Source: Planctomycetota bacterium
GTDB lineage: Bacteria > Planctomycetota > Planctomycetia > Planctomycetales > Planctomycetaceae
Reading direction: 5' to 3'
DNA: 64,000 bases
NCBI GenBank assembly: GCA_014584345.1
Contig: JACTNB010000013.1
Span: 496,001-560,000 of the forward strand
Shown: positions 17,789 to 28,510 of the stretch, one piece after another
How the letters are laid out: each line of letters opens with the position of its first letter
Numbering within the stretch: position 1 is the first letter of the stretch
Made by a program: the position numbers and the translations under genes
The notes under the pieces: generated by a model
The model's input: the letters and a program-made list of their open reading frames with translations, nothing else
Told to the model about the DNA's origin: nothing
Database searches by the model: none

Positions 17789-18138
17789 ATTTCCCGCAGG
17801 GCGGCTTCGCGCGAGTCAAATGTTGGCCAGCGGCCCTGCAACCGGGTCACTTCAAACACTTCCGACAGGAACAGACTCAGGCAGCAGAGGGCAAAGCGGC
17901 CTTGTCGCTGGTCGGCTTGCGCCGCCATGTTTAGCAGGATCTCGAGAAACAGGGAGTTGGCGTACTTCAGATGTTGGCAATCGACAAGTATGTGCTTGCA
18001 GTTTGCCAGGTCGGGTTGGCCCAACTCCCGATCAAGCTCGGGCCCCAACTCGTCCTGTAAAAATTTCGAAATTTCGTAAAACTCGATAATGATCGTGTCT
18101 TGAACGACCTGGGTTCGGTAGCTGGGCTGGCTTTTCAT
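17776..18138 (-). CDS. STAS-domain (anti-anti-sigma-like) protein
   Basis: 120 residues beginning MKSQPSYRTQ. The fold matches STAS antagonists: an early beta strand (TIIIEFYEIS), CKHILVDCQHLKYANSLFLEILL where the phosphorylatable Ser/Thr of SpoIIAA normally sits (here N-S), and a late ALREI helix. Its ATG overlaps the TGA of the response regulator-ATPase gene (18135-18138), so the two are translationally coupled and probably interact. Partner-switching control of a sigma factor or another output is the likely role; no sigma factor gene is adjacent. Confidence 0.8.
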   Translation of the reverse strand: MKSQPSYRTQVVQDTIIIEFYEISKFLQDELGPELDRELGQPDLANCKHILVDCQHLKYANSLFLEILLNMAAQADQRQGRFALCCLSLFLSEVFEVTRLQGRWPTFDSREAALREIQAA

Positions 18139-19037
18139 GGCTTGCTCACGATTTCCGTGCCATTGATTTTCTTGACCATCGTCACCTGATTGCCGAATTC
18201 GTTGAATACGATGCTGTCCATGAAGGAACGCATCAGTACCACGCCTCGACCGCAGGGGCGTTCGACAAAGCCGGGATCGAAGGGATCGGGCAGCATCTTC
18301 AAATCGAAGCCCGGTCCCTGATCGCGAATCGTCACGGTCAACTCTTCGCCAAGCGATATCTTGAGAAAGATCTTGCGATGGGCGTAGGGCTGTTCCTCGC
18401 GGCGCTGGCTGGCCAGACGTTCGAAGGAAAAACAATCCTGCTCTCGCAGTTTCGAACTGACTTCCAGGTTGCCGTGGTAATAGGCATTGGCGAGTGCTTC
18501 GTCGATTGCCATCGCCACCCGGAAGCAGTCGTGCTCCGCGAAGATCCCACGATGCTGCAGGAATTCCCGGAGTTCATAGACAAAATCGACCAGGAGTTCG
18601 CGGTCGTTCTGGAGTTCAAAGGAGACTTCGCTGATACTATTGAGAATCCGGAGATGGTGAATGCGCTCCCGCGCGGCACCCAGCAGTCGCGCGACAATCG
18701 GGGCCAGATCGACCGCCAGTTCCCGCTTGGGCACATAACAGGCGGCCCCCTTCTTCAGGGCGGCAGTCGCAATTTCCTCGCTGCCAGCCGCCGTCATCAG
18801 AATGACCGGTATCTGAGGGTACTTCTGGCGAATCCGTTCGACCAGTTCCAACCCATTCATGATGGGCATCTGCAGATCGGTGATTACCACGTCCGGAGCG
18901 TGCAGTTCAATCAACTCCAGCGCCTCTTCTCCCTGGGCGGCACACAGTATCTCCGCCTCGGGAATGTGCTTCGTAAGCAGCAACGATGCCCGCTTGAGAT
19001 CTATTTTTGAATCATCAACGACCAGCAGGGTTGCCAT
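18135..19037 (-). CDS. Response regulator fused to an RsbW/HATPase-like domain
   Basis: 300 residues. Residues 1-120 form a CheY-like receiver (LLVVDDSKID, phosphoacceptor in VVITDLQMP, conserved VPKRE with the Lys). The C-terminal half carries a GHKL ATPase of the anti-sigma kinase type: an N-box (AMAIDEALANAYYHGN), the G1 box RDQGPGFD and the G2-like CGRGVVLMRSFMD. The receiver may gate the serine kinase that acts on the STAS protein encoded directly downstream. Regulators with a PP2C phosphatase are commoner; here the ATPase is fused directly to the receiver. Confidence 0.87.
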   Translation of the reverse strand: MATLLVVDDSKIDLKRASLLLTKHIPEAEILCAAQGEEALELIELHAPDVVITDLQMPIMNGLELVERIRQKYPQIPVILMTAAGSEEIATAALKKGAACYVPKRELAVDLAPIVARLLGAARERIHHLRILNSISEVSFELQNDRELLVDFVYELREFLQHRGIFAEHDCFRVAMAIDEALANAYYHGNLEVSSKLREQDCFSFERLASQRREEQPYAHRKIFLKISLGEELTVTIRDQGPGFDLKMLPDPFDPGFVERPCGRGVVLMRSFMDSIVFNEFGNQVTMVKKINGTEIVSKP

Positions 19038-19165
19038 GCCTGTCTCCGATCTACGAACGAGATTTCCCGCTAAGGCAGGAAATCCAGAAAGACGCTATCC
19101 AATTATACCACCTCTTGTCGGCATTGCCGACGTTTTTCTCAATTCCTGCGTTCCGATTGCCTCCG

Positions 19166-20296
19166 TTACCACCGCTCGACGGGACCCGCGGGAACCGGCA
19201 CCTGCAATTCGGGAAGTATGCCCGTCCGACTCCCTTCCACGGGCCCCTCGCCACGGATGGCCTCGAGGGCATCGCGGAATTCATCACCTGTGCGGGCATG
19301 TTGAACACGATCGCGCAATCCCGCTCGGACCCGCATCGCCTTCAGATACCAGTGTACCGTCCGGCGATAGGCAGTCAGCCCATGTTCCTCGCCGTCGAGT
19401 TCACGATGGTATTGATATTGTTGCCGTACCAGGTCCAGACGCTCCTCGAAATTTCCCGGAGGATCATACCATCCCGTTTGCTCCCACTGCGAGAGTTGCC
19501 GGAATATCCACGGATTTGCCAATGCCCCCCGTCCGATACTGACTGCCTGGCAACCCGTGCGATCCAGCATGCGGGCGGCATCGGGGATTGTCCGCACATC
19601 GCCATTGCCGATCACGGGGATGTTAGCCACCGCTTCCACCACCTTCCGTATGCCGCTCAGGTCGACCGAACCCGTAAATCCCTGGGAACGTGTGCGGCCA
19701 TGAATTGCCACGGCTCGGATGCCAATCTGTTCGAATTCCCGCGCGAAGCGGGGAGCCGTCAATTGCGTTTCGTCCCAGCCCAGCCGCATCTTCACCGTAA
19801 CAGGCAACCGGACCGCTTCCACCACCGCTTGCACCAATTCCACGGAACGGGACAAATTGCACATCAGACGCGCTCCCGCCCCATTTTTCGTGACATGGTC
19901 GACGGGGCACCCCATGTTGATGTCGATCACGTCGATGCCCCCCCGCGCTTCCAGAAACTGGGCGGCGTCGCGCAGGTACTCCGGTTCACTCCCGAATATC
20001 TGTGCCGCGAATGGCGTGTCTGTCTCGCATGTGCGAATCAAAGCCAGGGACTTCGCGCTCCCCGCCAGCAGGGCCCGCGCATTCACCAGGTCGCACGTAG
20101 CCAGCCCCAACCCCCCGCAGCCGCGGACCACCCGGCGAAAAGGTAAATTCGTGTACTTCGCCAGGGGGGACAGGCAGTAACGAGTGCCCAAGGGCAATGT
20201 TCCCAGGCAGACCGATTCGAGGCGTTGCGGCGGCGGATAGTAATAGCGACCGTCAATCAGTTCCGGCTTATCCTGGGGTGGGAAAAGAATGGACAT
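19166..20296 (-). CDS. tRNA-dihydrouridine synthase
   Basis: 376 residues, TIM-barrel flavoprotein. Dus signatures: LSPLAKYTNLPFR near the FMN site, AAQIFGSEPEYL, IDINMGCPVDHVTKNGAGARLM with the catalytic Cys, VTVKMRLGWDE, AIHGRTRSQGF and VIGNGDVRT for phosphate binding. It reduces uridines in the tRNA D-loop with NADPH. The first 35 residues form an N-terminal extension (PPQRLESVCLGTLPLG). It resembles DusB overall. Monocistronic by position. Confidence 0.9.
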   Translation of the reverse strand: MSILFPPQDKPELIDGRYYYPPPQRLESVCLGTLPLGTRYCLSPLAKYTNLPFRRVVRGCGGLGLATCDLVNARALLAGSAKSLALIRTCETDTPFAAQIFGSEPEYLRDAAQFLEARGGIDVIDINMGCPVDHVTKNGAGARLMCNLSRSVELVQAVVEAVRLPVTVKMRLGWDETQLTAPRFAREFEQIGIRAVAIHGRTRSQGFTGSVDLSGIRKVVEAVANIPVIGNGDVRTIPDAARMLDRTGCQAVSIGRGALANPWIFRQLSQWEQTGWYDPPGNFEERLDLVRQQYQYHRELDGEEHGLTAYRRTVHWYLKAMRVRAGLRDRVQHARTGDEFRDALEAIRGEGPVEGSRTGILPELQVPVPAGPVERW

Positions 20297-20656
20297 GACT
20301 GCAACTCGTTGAATCTGTTGAGCAAAGCGGAAGTATCACCCTGCAAGTGTACTCCAAAACGGTCGGTTCGACCAATCCAGGGAACTGGCGATAGAGGGTT
20401 TTCTGCCGTGACGCGAGGACGATCACTTCAAGTGTTTGGATCGAGACCGATTTTCGTGCCCCGGCTCTCGGTTCGGGAGACTCCTTCGCACCGGGGCGGA
20501 TTGTGCCGATTGTATCAATTCTCGGCATGCCAATTCGTTACAATCGTCGGATCGTTCGTGTTTCGCTGAAGAGTCGCGTCCCCTAAGCGAGCGGACTTTC
20601 GTTGGGAGTGCCTGACGTCGATAGATATCAGGGTGCTTTTTAACGAAGGGAAGAAT
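20297..20656. other. Divergent intergenic region (dus/thioredoxin)
   Basis: No coding sequence recognised. Position implies promoters for both flanking genes. An AAGGGAAG sequence at the right end is the RBS of the thioredoxin-like gene. Confidence 0.4.
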
Positions 20657-21658
20657 ATGCGGTTCGTAAACCTGACGCTCGTGACCCGCTGCAGTCTGAC
20701 GCTCTTGGTGCTTTCCGGCGCGGGTGCATCACTGAAGGCGGATTCCCCGTCGTTAATGTACCAGGACTATCGCGCGGGGCTGACACAGGCGCGCCAGAAA
20801 AACCTCCCGTTGCTGCTCCACTTTTACACGGACTGGTGTGGTCCCTGCCAGCGCATGGAACAGACCGTCTTTTCCTCGCCTCAATTGGAATCGTCCCTCG
20901 CCGGCAAAATTATCCTGGTGAAGGTGAATGCCGAACATTCGCCCGATCTGGCGCGGATGTACAACATTACGAGTTACCCCAGCGATGTCTTTCTCGATCC
21001 GCAGGGACGGGTGCTGGGCACTTCGTCGGGCATGCTTGCGCTTTCGGACTACATCGGGCAGGCCTTACGGGTGGAGTCCCGCTATCAGCAATCACAACAG
21101 TTCGTAAAATCCCGCACGGAAGCGGGAAACGGACCGGCCCCGTATTCCTCCCTGGAAATCAAGTTAGGGGCACCGGCGCCGTTTCCCAAGGCCTTGATGC
21201 AGCCGGGGAATACGAAACCGGATCTCGCCGGGGACAAGCCCGCGCTGCCAGCGGAAATCCACAAAGGGGACGTTCCGCCACGAGTCGTGTTTGTGGCATT
21301 GGATGGATATTGCCCGGTACAACTCAAGAAAAACCGGGAATGGATTAAGGGCCAGGCCGAATGGATCGTCGAATATCAACAGCAGCAGTATCGACTGTCG
21401 AGCCTGGCGGATAAACAGGAGTTCGAAAGCCAACCCGAGAGTTTTGTTCCCCGTCTGCTGGGCTGCGATCCCGTCATTATGTGGGAAACCGACCGGGCTC
21501 TGCCCGGTTCAACGGAGTTTGCGGCCTTTTTTAACGACGAACTGTATCTGTTCACCAGCGAACAGAACCGGGAAATGTTTCGCATTGATCCCGAGCGTTA
21601 CATCAACTTGCGACACGCCCTGGTTCCGCGCGACGTGGAAGCGATCTTGATCCGCTGA
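20657..21658 (+). CDS. Secreted thioredoxin-fold protein with two YHS-like modules
   Basis: 333 residues from the ATG at 20657, which follows GAAGGGAAG; an ATG at 20633 has no such site. A signal peptide of about 30 residues is followed by a thioredoxin domain with active site DWCGPCQRM and the cis-Pro loop SYPSDVF. After a Pro-rich linker come two tandem modules resembling the YHS metal-binding domain: DGYCPVQL...EFESQPESFVP and GCDPVIMW...FRIDPERYI. The second Cys of the first thiol pair is kept. The periplasmic redox role could be coupled to metal handling. Confidence 0.78.
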   Translation: MRFVNLTLVTRCSLTLLVLSGAGASLKADSPSLMYQDYRAGLTQARQKNLPLLLHFYTDWCGPCQRMEQTVFSSPQLESSLAGKIILVKVNAEHSPDLARMYNITSYPSDVFLDPQGRVLGTSSGMLALSDYIGQALRVESRYQQSQQFVKSRTEAGNGPAPYSSLEIKLGAPAPFPKALMQPGNTKPDLAGDKPALPAEIHKGDVPPRVVFVALDGYCPVQLKKNREWIKGQAEWIVEYQQQQYRLSSLADKQEFESQPESFVPRLLGCDPVIMWETDRALPGSTEFAAFFNDELYLFTSEQNREMFRIDPERYINLRHALVPRDVEAILIR

Positions 21659-23463
21659 GAGACGGTCTATTTTTTGTAGGGTACGCTGGGCGTACCGTTA
21701 TTTAGGCATCCGCGCAGTTCGTGTCGTGCCTGGCGAATTGCAGCAGCCATGGTTATTGGCTGGCAGGCTCGGCCTGAGTGGCCTTGCGGGGCGTGTCGAA
21801 GAAAAGATAAAACACGGGCGCCGAGAATGCCGGTTGGACCAGCGACTGAGAGGACAGTTTTTTACCGAAAATCTTCGCTCAGAAACGAATTCGTCGGCAG
21901 AACAAGGATTGACAGAAGCCCGTTCAGTAGCAATACTTGATGCGTAACTGCAATCCGGCTTGCATCCAGGGATGCGGGCCGCAGTGACGAACGGCAGGCG
22001 GGTCGATCTCCCGGGGAACCGCCGTTCTTGGTCTCTGACATTCTTTTGCATACAGCTTGCCCAATGGGGCATCGGGGGCTTCCGTCCGCAGTTCGTACGC
22101 TGCCTCCGTGTTTTTCCCGTGGACTGGACTGGCTTCCTCCCCTCGCCGAGTAGGTGATGCCCGAACAGCATAACGGTGCAAGATGTGGAGCTCTCTTTCC
22201 AGGGATACCGTGCCACTACCAGCGGTTATGATGTCGCCTGCGGACAGTAGGCTCACCATTCCAGGTATCTGCGGTTGCGTGGAATGTAACCCGGAAAGAC
22301 CGGAATTCCTGTTTTTGAGGCAAGGTTAAGGGAACTGGCAAAGCGGTTGAGGCATGTGGAACCTCGCGCGGACAGGTGATCGCGGTTTTGGCCCGGCAGG
22401 GTTGTCTGTCCGGGTAAAATCAACCGTCAGCAGGCTATTCCGTGTTTCAAGAGTGACATTTTTACCTGCCGCGTAGTTGACGTTCCTGCTAAATTGTGAT
22501 TAGGATAAAGGAAGAAATCAGCCGATATTCATGTGTGTCGGGTTTGCCATTGCGTTGTCATGCGATAGGATCGCTGGCAGGCAGGGAAATGCAGGGCTGC
22601 TTTTGGCGGTCCGAAAGACGCCCGAGGGGCTGATATATACCAGGAGCAACCTCATCAAGCTGATCATTGTCACGCTGATGACGAGAGGTGTTAAGTCTCC
22701 AGACATAGCGGAATGGAATCCAGAACGTGTCGCCTTGGTCGGATCTTGGCCGACTTCGCGGCATGAATTTCAGTATAGTGAACCAGTCAGCAACGACTGC
22801 TTCAACCTGTTTCACTACTTCGGCTGTGGTTTGCGGTTCCAGCGAAAGTGAATTTCGCGGGCAACCGCGGGAAGGAAGCAAGCCTCGACGGCAACCTGGG
22901 TCTGGTGTGGTCGGCGGTTCGGCAAGAACTGCAGACGAACATGCTGGCGGTGACGGGTTTCGTTCTGGGCGCTTGCCCTGCGGCAGTTTCGATCACCTGG
23001 CGTATCGGACGGCCCGAACGGGTTCGTCCTCCCTCGGGGGGTTGTGAATTTGCAGGGCTTCCCACCTGGTCGTGGAATTGAATTCCCCGTGGAATGGATC
23101 TGCGTTCGCGCAGGACGGTTCTGTTTGCAAAACCGTTCCTTCCCGGACTGGCTGTTGCCGGTCTCCCGTTTGGGCACTGTCCCGCTCGGATGCTCTGGCA
23201 TTCTGTGAGGAGTATTTGCACTGCAACCGATGGTTGATCAGGCGACTCCACATCGTTCGTGAAACTTCTCCGCTCCAGGGTGAGAAGTTGTTGAGTCCTG
23301 GTTTCTGAATCCAATGTCGTTTTTGTTGTGCCGCCCCCCGAAGGCGGTGGAGACCGTATTTCCCGTTGAAAAGTGCCGAAGTAAGGCGAGCGATTCCGTC
23401 TCGCGCGGCTGTTGTCCGTCTCGGCAAACTCTCGCGGTGAATCCTGTTTCCGAGGAAAGTTTT
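21659..23463. other. 1.8-kb gene-poor region upstream of rho
   Basis: I see no gene I can defend. Short open frames occur on both strands (for example the minus frame 21924-22259 and the plus frames starting at 22727 and 22848), but none has an RBS and protein-like composition together. A GGGTACGCTGGGCGTACC palindrome lies at 21680-21697, directly 3' of the thioredoxin gene. The last few hundred bases may be a long rho leader; a GAGGAAAG RBS precedes the rho ATG. Confidence 0.5.
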
Positions 23464-25086
<1,623 letters not shown>

Positions 25087-25195
25087 CCGCGCTGCGTTCC
25101 GGAAATCGTCGCTGCCCGCGGGTCGGGGGCAATCCCTCCCGACCCGCGCCATAAGCCTTGATATCGCTATCGTCATTGACCGAGGAGCACGCCAG

Positions 25196-26419
25196 ATGTC
25201 GCGAAGGCGTCCGTGGATAAGGCCATGTTCGTGGCCTCTGGGGCGGGCGCGGGCGACGTTTCTCCTCCTCCTGCTCCTGGTCTGCCAGGGAGCGGGCAAC
25301 AGCGTTGCCCGCTCGGACGAGTGGACCCGCGGGCCGGAATTCCTGCAGGCCACGAATCGATGGATCTCGCTCGCGCTGCAGGACGAGCGGAATGAATTGA
25401 GGCAGGTCTGCGACGATCTGGCCCGGACACAACGCGTGGCGGTGTTGATCGATCGGCGCATCGACCCTGGTCAACCGATCCTCTTGCCCCCTCCCATCGC
25501 AGGCACGTTTCGCGAAGTGTTGACCCGCGTGGCGAACAGTTTGCAACTCGAATTACGCATCTTTGGCGATGCCGTGTATCTGCTCCCCGCGGACCAGGCC
25601 ACAGCGTTGAAGACTCTGGCCGCCCTGCGTGGCGAGGAACTTTCGGCCGACATGCCCGCCAACGTTCCGCGCGAGCCAAACCGGCTGAAGAAAATCCTGG
25701 AACGGCGTCTGTATGCCTGGGAAAGTTTCAGCAGACCCCGCGATCTCGTCCGCGAAGCCTGCCGGGTATGTAATCTGAACGTCACCAACGCCGAGGAAAT
25801 CCCGCACGATTTGTGGTATCAGGGGGCCTTGCCGCGCGCGCAACTCGTGGAATTCCTCACGTTCGTGTTATTGCAATACGATCTGACCTTTGATTGGGCC
25901 GGTGCCGATGCCATTACGCTCGTGCCGATTCCCGCGCGAATCGAAATTACGCGGTCGCATCAGTTGACCGCTTCGGTTGTCTCCGAACAACTGCCAACCT
26001 GGCGCGCGCAATACCCGGAGGCACGCTGGGAACAGCAGGGGACCCGCTGGCGAATCACGGGGCCCGAGGATCTGCATGAACTGCTGGCGGAGTCCAGACG
26101 TCCGGAGCGAAATACTACGGTCGATCCCCGGACCCGCTGGGATACGCGAGTCTTCACCATGCGGGTGCAGCAAAAACCCCTGGGAGAGGTGTTGAATTAC
26201 CTGAAACAGGCCGGGCTGCCCGTCGAATTCGAAGCCACGCAACTCGCTCAACAGGGGCATGATCCACTACGGTTGATCAGCTTCGAAGTGACGAATGCAA
26301 ACGTGAAGGGCCTGTTTCAGGCAATTTGCGGGCCACTGCGAATACCGTACACCATCGATGCGGAACGGATCGTCATCGGGCAGGAGCCCTCGCCCCCTCG
26401 GAACGCGACTCAGGAATGA
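25196..26419 (+). CDS. Secreted protein with three STN-like repeats, unknown function
   Basis: 407 residues starting at an ATG with GAGGAG upstream. An Arg-rich N-terminus and hydrophobic core (FLLLLLLVCQGAGN) act as a signal peptide. Three modules resemble the secretin/TonB short N-terminal domain, each with a helix, a buried strand and a xVxLxP end: about residues 68-130, 178-243 and 318-395. Such modules bind partners in the periplasm. No secretin channel domain follows, so this is not itself a secretin. It lies 110 bases after rho and overlaps the convergent PspA-like gene by 10 bases. Confidence 0.6.
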   Translation: MSRRRPWIRPCSWPLGRARATFLLLLLLVCQGAGNSVARSDEWTRGPEFLQATNRWISLALQDERNELRQVCDDLARTQRVAVLIDRRIDPGQPILLPPPIAGTFREVLTRVANSLQLELRIFGDAVYLLPADQATALKTLAALRGEELSADMPANVPREPNRLKKILERRLYAWESFSRPRDLVREACRVCNLNVTNAEEIPHDLWYQGALPRAQLVEFLTFVLLQYDLTFDWAGADAITLVPIPARIEITRSHQLTASVVSEQLPTWRAQYPEARWEQQGTRWRITGPEDLHELLAESRRPERNTTVDPRTRWDTRVFTMRVQQKPLGEVLNYLKQAGLPVEFEATQLAQQGHDPLRLISFEVTNANVKGLFQAICGPLRIPYTIDAERIVIGQEPSPPRNATQE

Positions 26420-26943
26420 TCCATGCGGCGTTTGAGTTCCGCCAGTTCATCCTCGACCTCGCGCCCCCGTATTTCCCGGGCGGTCGCCTGCAGAGCATCC
26501 GTACCGGAACTGGTCGAGGCTCCACCGAGCAGATCCAGCCGACGGCGGGCTTCCGCCAGCCGCGCCTCCAGCGCGCGGTAGGTGGTCATCAGGCTTTCCG
26601 ACGTTGTATGGGCCACGCGAACCTGTTGCTCCAGCCCGGCCGCCAGATCCTGCGATTCCTTCTTGCGATACAAGGCCATGCGGGCCGCATTTTCGTCTCC
26701 GCCGCGAAGATCGCTCAACGCTTGGGTTTCCCAGTGTTCAATCTGTGACTGCGATTCTCGCAACTCGTCGCGGAGCCGCTGTTCCGTTCGTTGCGATGTT
26801 TGCACGCTGCGCTGGGCACCGGCCAATCCCTCTTCCATTTCGAGAATGATCTCGGCCAGCGTTTGACGCGGATCGTTGGCCTCGGCCAGCAAATCGGTCA
26901 GGCTGCAGGTGACGATATCCGTCAAACGACTGAAAAATGCCAT
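26410..26943 (-). CDS. PspA/IM30-like coiled-coil protein, short form
   Basis: 177 residues, against about 220 for classical PspA. The start MAFFSRLTDIVTCSLTDLLAEANDP matches the amphipathic membrane-binding helix and DP elbow of PspA/Vipp1. Long Glu/Arg/Gln-rich coiled-coil helices follow (ILEMEEGLAGAQRSVQTSQR onward), with a shorter final helix (EDELAELKRRM). ESCRT-III-like PspA proteins maintain inner-membrane integrity. No pspF or pspBC gene is nearby. Confidence 0.8.
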   Translation of the reverse strand: MAFFSRLTDIVTCSLTDLLAEANDPRQTLAEIILEMEEGLAGAQRSVQTSQRTEQRLRDELRESQSQIEHWETQALSDLRGGDENAARMALYRKKESQDLAAGLEQQVRVAHTTSESLMTTYRALEARLAEARRRLDLLGGASTSSGTDALQATAREIRGREVEDELAELKRRMDHS

Positions 26944-27370
26944 GGTCTGTACTATCCCGGGGAGAGAATGTCGACCAACTCGGCTTCGGGGGAAGGCACA
27001 ACGCGCGAAAGAAGGTGGCGCGCTCTACCCGTCCTCGAAAACACCCGGCGTTGTCGACGTGGATTGACGTAGTACTGCGAACGGACTTCGCACCGCTCAT
27101 GATCACCGCACCTGGAAATATTGTCAAACTTCCAAGGAATTTCCCCGGAAAACAGGGGCGCGGTTGTTCAGATCCCCCCCTTGAATCCTGCAAAACAGTG
27201 AATCGGCCCCGTAACCGATTTCAAACAGGGAATGCTTCCCACGCGTGTCAACTTCACGTTGACCCCAATGGCTGACTTAGGGTACAAATCCGGGCTTGTT
27301 ACAGAAATAATTGTCATTTGTTCATATGGCAGCCGGCTTTGTTCCTATCCTTGCCAGCGAGGCAACAGCC
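26944..27370. other. Divergent intergenic region (pspA-like/kdsD)
   Basis: No coding sequence is supported. The AT-richer part just before the isomerase gene (about 27290-27340) is the best place for a promoter, but -35 and -10 boxes are not clear enough to call. Confidence 0.4.
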
Positions 27371-28411
27371 ATGTCAGCCACGGCCCTCGAATCCATCATT
27401 CCGCATTCTCACGTGGAACAACTACGTGAAGCCAAGCGGATCATCGAACATGAAGCGACCGCGTTGCGGCATGTGGCACTGGAACTGGATGCCCGGTTTT
27501 GTGCTGCGGTCGAACGTATGGCCCTCTGTACGGGGAGCGTGGTGGTCACGGGGATTGGCAAGGCGGGACTCATCGGCCAGAAAATCGCGGCGACGCTGTC
27601 GTCGACGGGCACCCGTGCCCATTTTCTGCATCCCGCGGAAGCGGTGCACGGGGATCTGGGGTGTCTGCGGTCCGATGATCTGGTATTGATTCTTTCGAAC
27701 AGCGGGGAAACGGAAGAAGTCTGCCGGCTGTTGCCTGTGTTGCAAAAGTTAAATATTCCTGTCATTTCAATAACGGCAACCGCTCACTGCACCCTGGCAC
27801 GCGGTTCCGAAGTGGTCATACCGCTGGGGCGGATGCGCGAGGCGGGACTTCACGGGCTGCCCCCCTCGACGACCACCACGGCGATGCTGGCCGTGGGAGA
27901 CGCGCTGGCCCTGGTGCTGGCGCGGATGCGCGGATTCAGCCCCCAGGATTTCGCGGTGTTTCATCCGGGGGGAAGCCTGGGACGCAAGCTGACTCCGGTA
28001 ACCGAAGTGATGCGGACCGGTGAAATGCTCCGCGTGGCCGGCGAACACGAAACCGTGCGCGAGGTTTTCAGTCATACCTTGACCAAATCCCGCCGCACGG
28101 GAGCAGTCATGATTCTGGACGAACTGGGGAAACTCTCCGGCCTGTTCACGGATAGCGACCTGGCGCGTATCCTCGCCAGCCACCAGGAACAAAAACTGGA
28201 CCGCCCCATTCGCGAAGTGATGACACATTCCCCGATTACCATCGCCGAGACCGCCTTGTTGAGCGAAGTGGTGGAGTTGCTCGCCGAACGTAAGTTGAGC
28301 GAACTCCCTGTGGTGGACGTGGCGGGGTTCCCGGTAGGCATGATCGATATCACCGACATCATCGCCCTGATGCCACAGTCGCTGCAGTTGACATCCGCCC
28401 CTCATCCCTGA
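27371..28411 (+). CDS. kdsD: KpsF/GutQ-type arabinose-5-phosphate isomerase
   Basis: 346 residues from the ATG at 27371 (GAGG about 11 bases upstream). The N-terminal SIS domain holds VVVTGIGKAGLIGQKIAATL, ILSNSGETEEV and the HPGGSLGR motif. Two CBS domains follow (VMRTGEMLRV... and VMTHSPITIAETALLSEVVELL). It converts ribulose-5-phosphate to arabinose-5-phosphate, the first step to Kdo of lipopolysaccharide. A giant LptA/LptC-like gene follows 100 bases downstream, which supports the LPS role over a gluconate or glucitol one. Confidence 0.88.
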   Translation: MSATALESIIPHSHVEQLREAKRIIEHEATALRHVALELDARFCAAVERMALCTGSVVVTGIGKAGLIGQKIAATLSSTGTRAHFLHPAEAVHGDLGCLRSDDLVLILSNSGETEEVCRLLPVLQKLNIPVISITATAHCTLARGSEVVIPLGRMREAGLHGLPPSTTTTAMLAVGDALALVLARMRGFSPQDFAVFHPGGSLGRKLTPVTEVMRTGEMLRVAGEHETVREVFSHTLTKSRRTGAVMILDELGKLSGLFTDSDLARILASHQEQKLDRPIREVMTHSPITIAETALLSEVVELLAERKLSELPVVDVAGFPVGMIDITDIIALMPQSLQLTSAPHP

Positions 28412-28510
28412 TAACCCGGGCCGACGGATGGCCTGTTCCTGGAATGACGGAATTGTCCGTACCTTCCCGGTGACAGGGTCTTCCCTGGTTCGCATCGCGA
28501 TATTTCCCCC

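Noticed and set aside
21924..22259. 112-codon minus-strand frame as a gene
   Set aside because: No RBS, unusual composition and no recognised motif; kept only as part of the gene-poor region.
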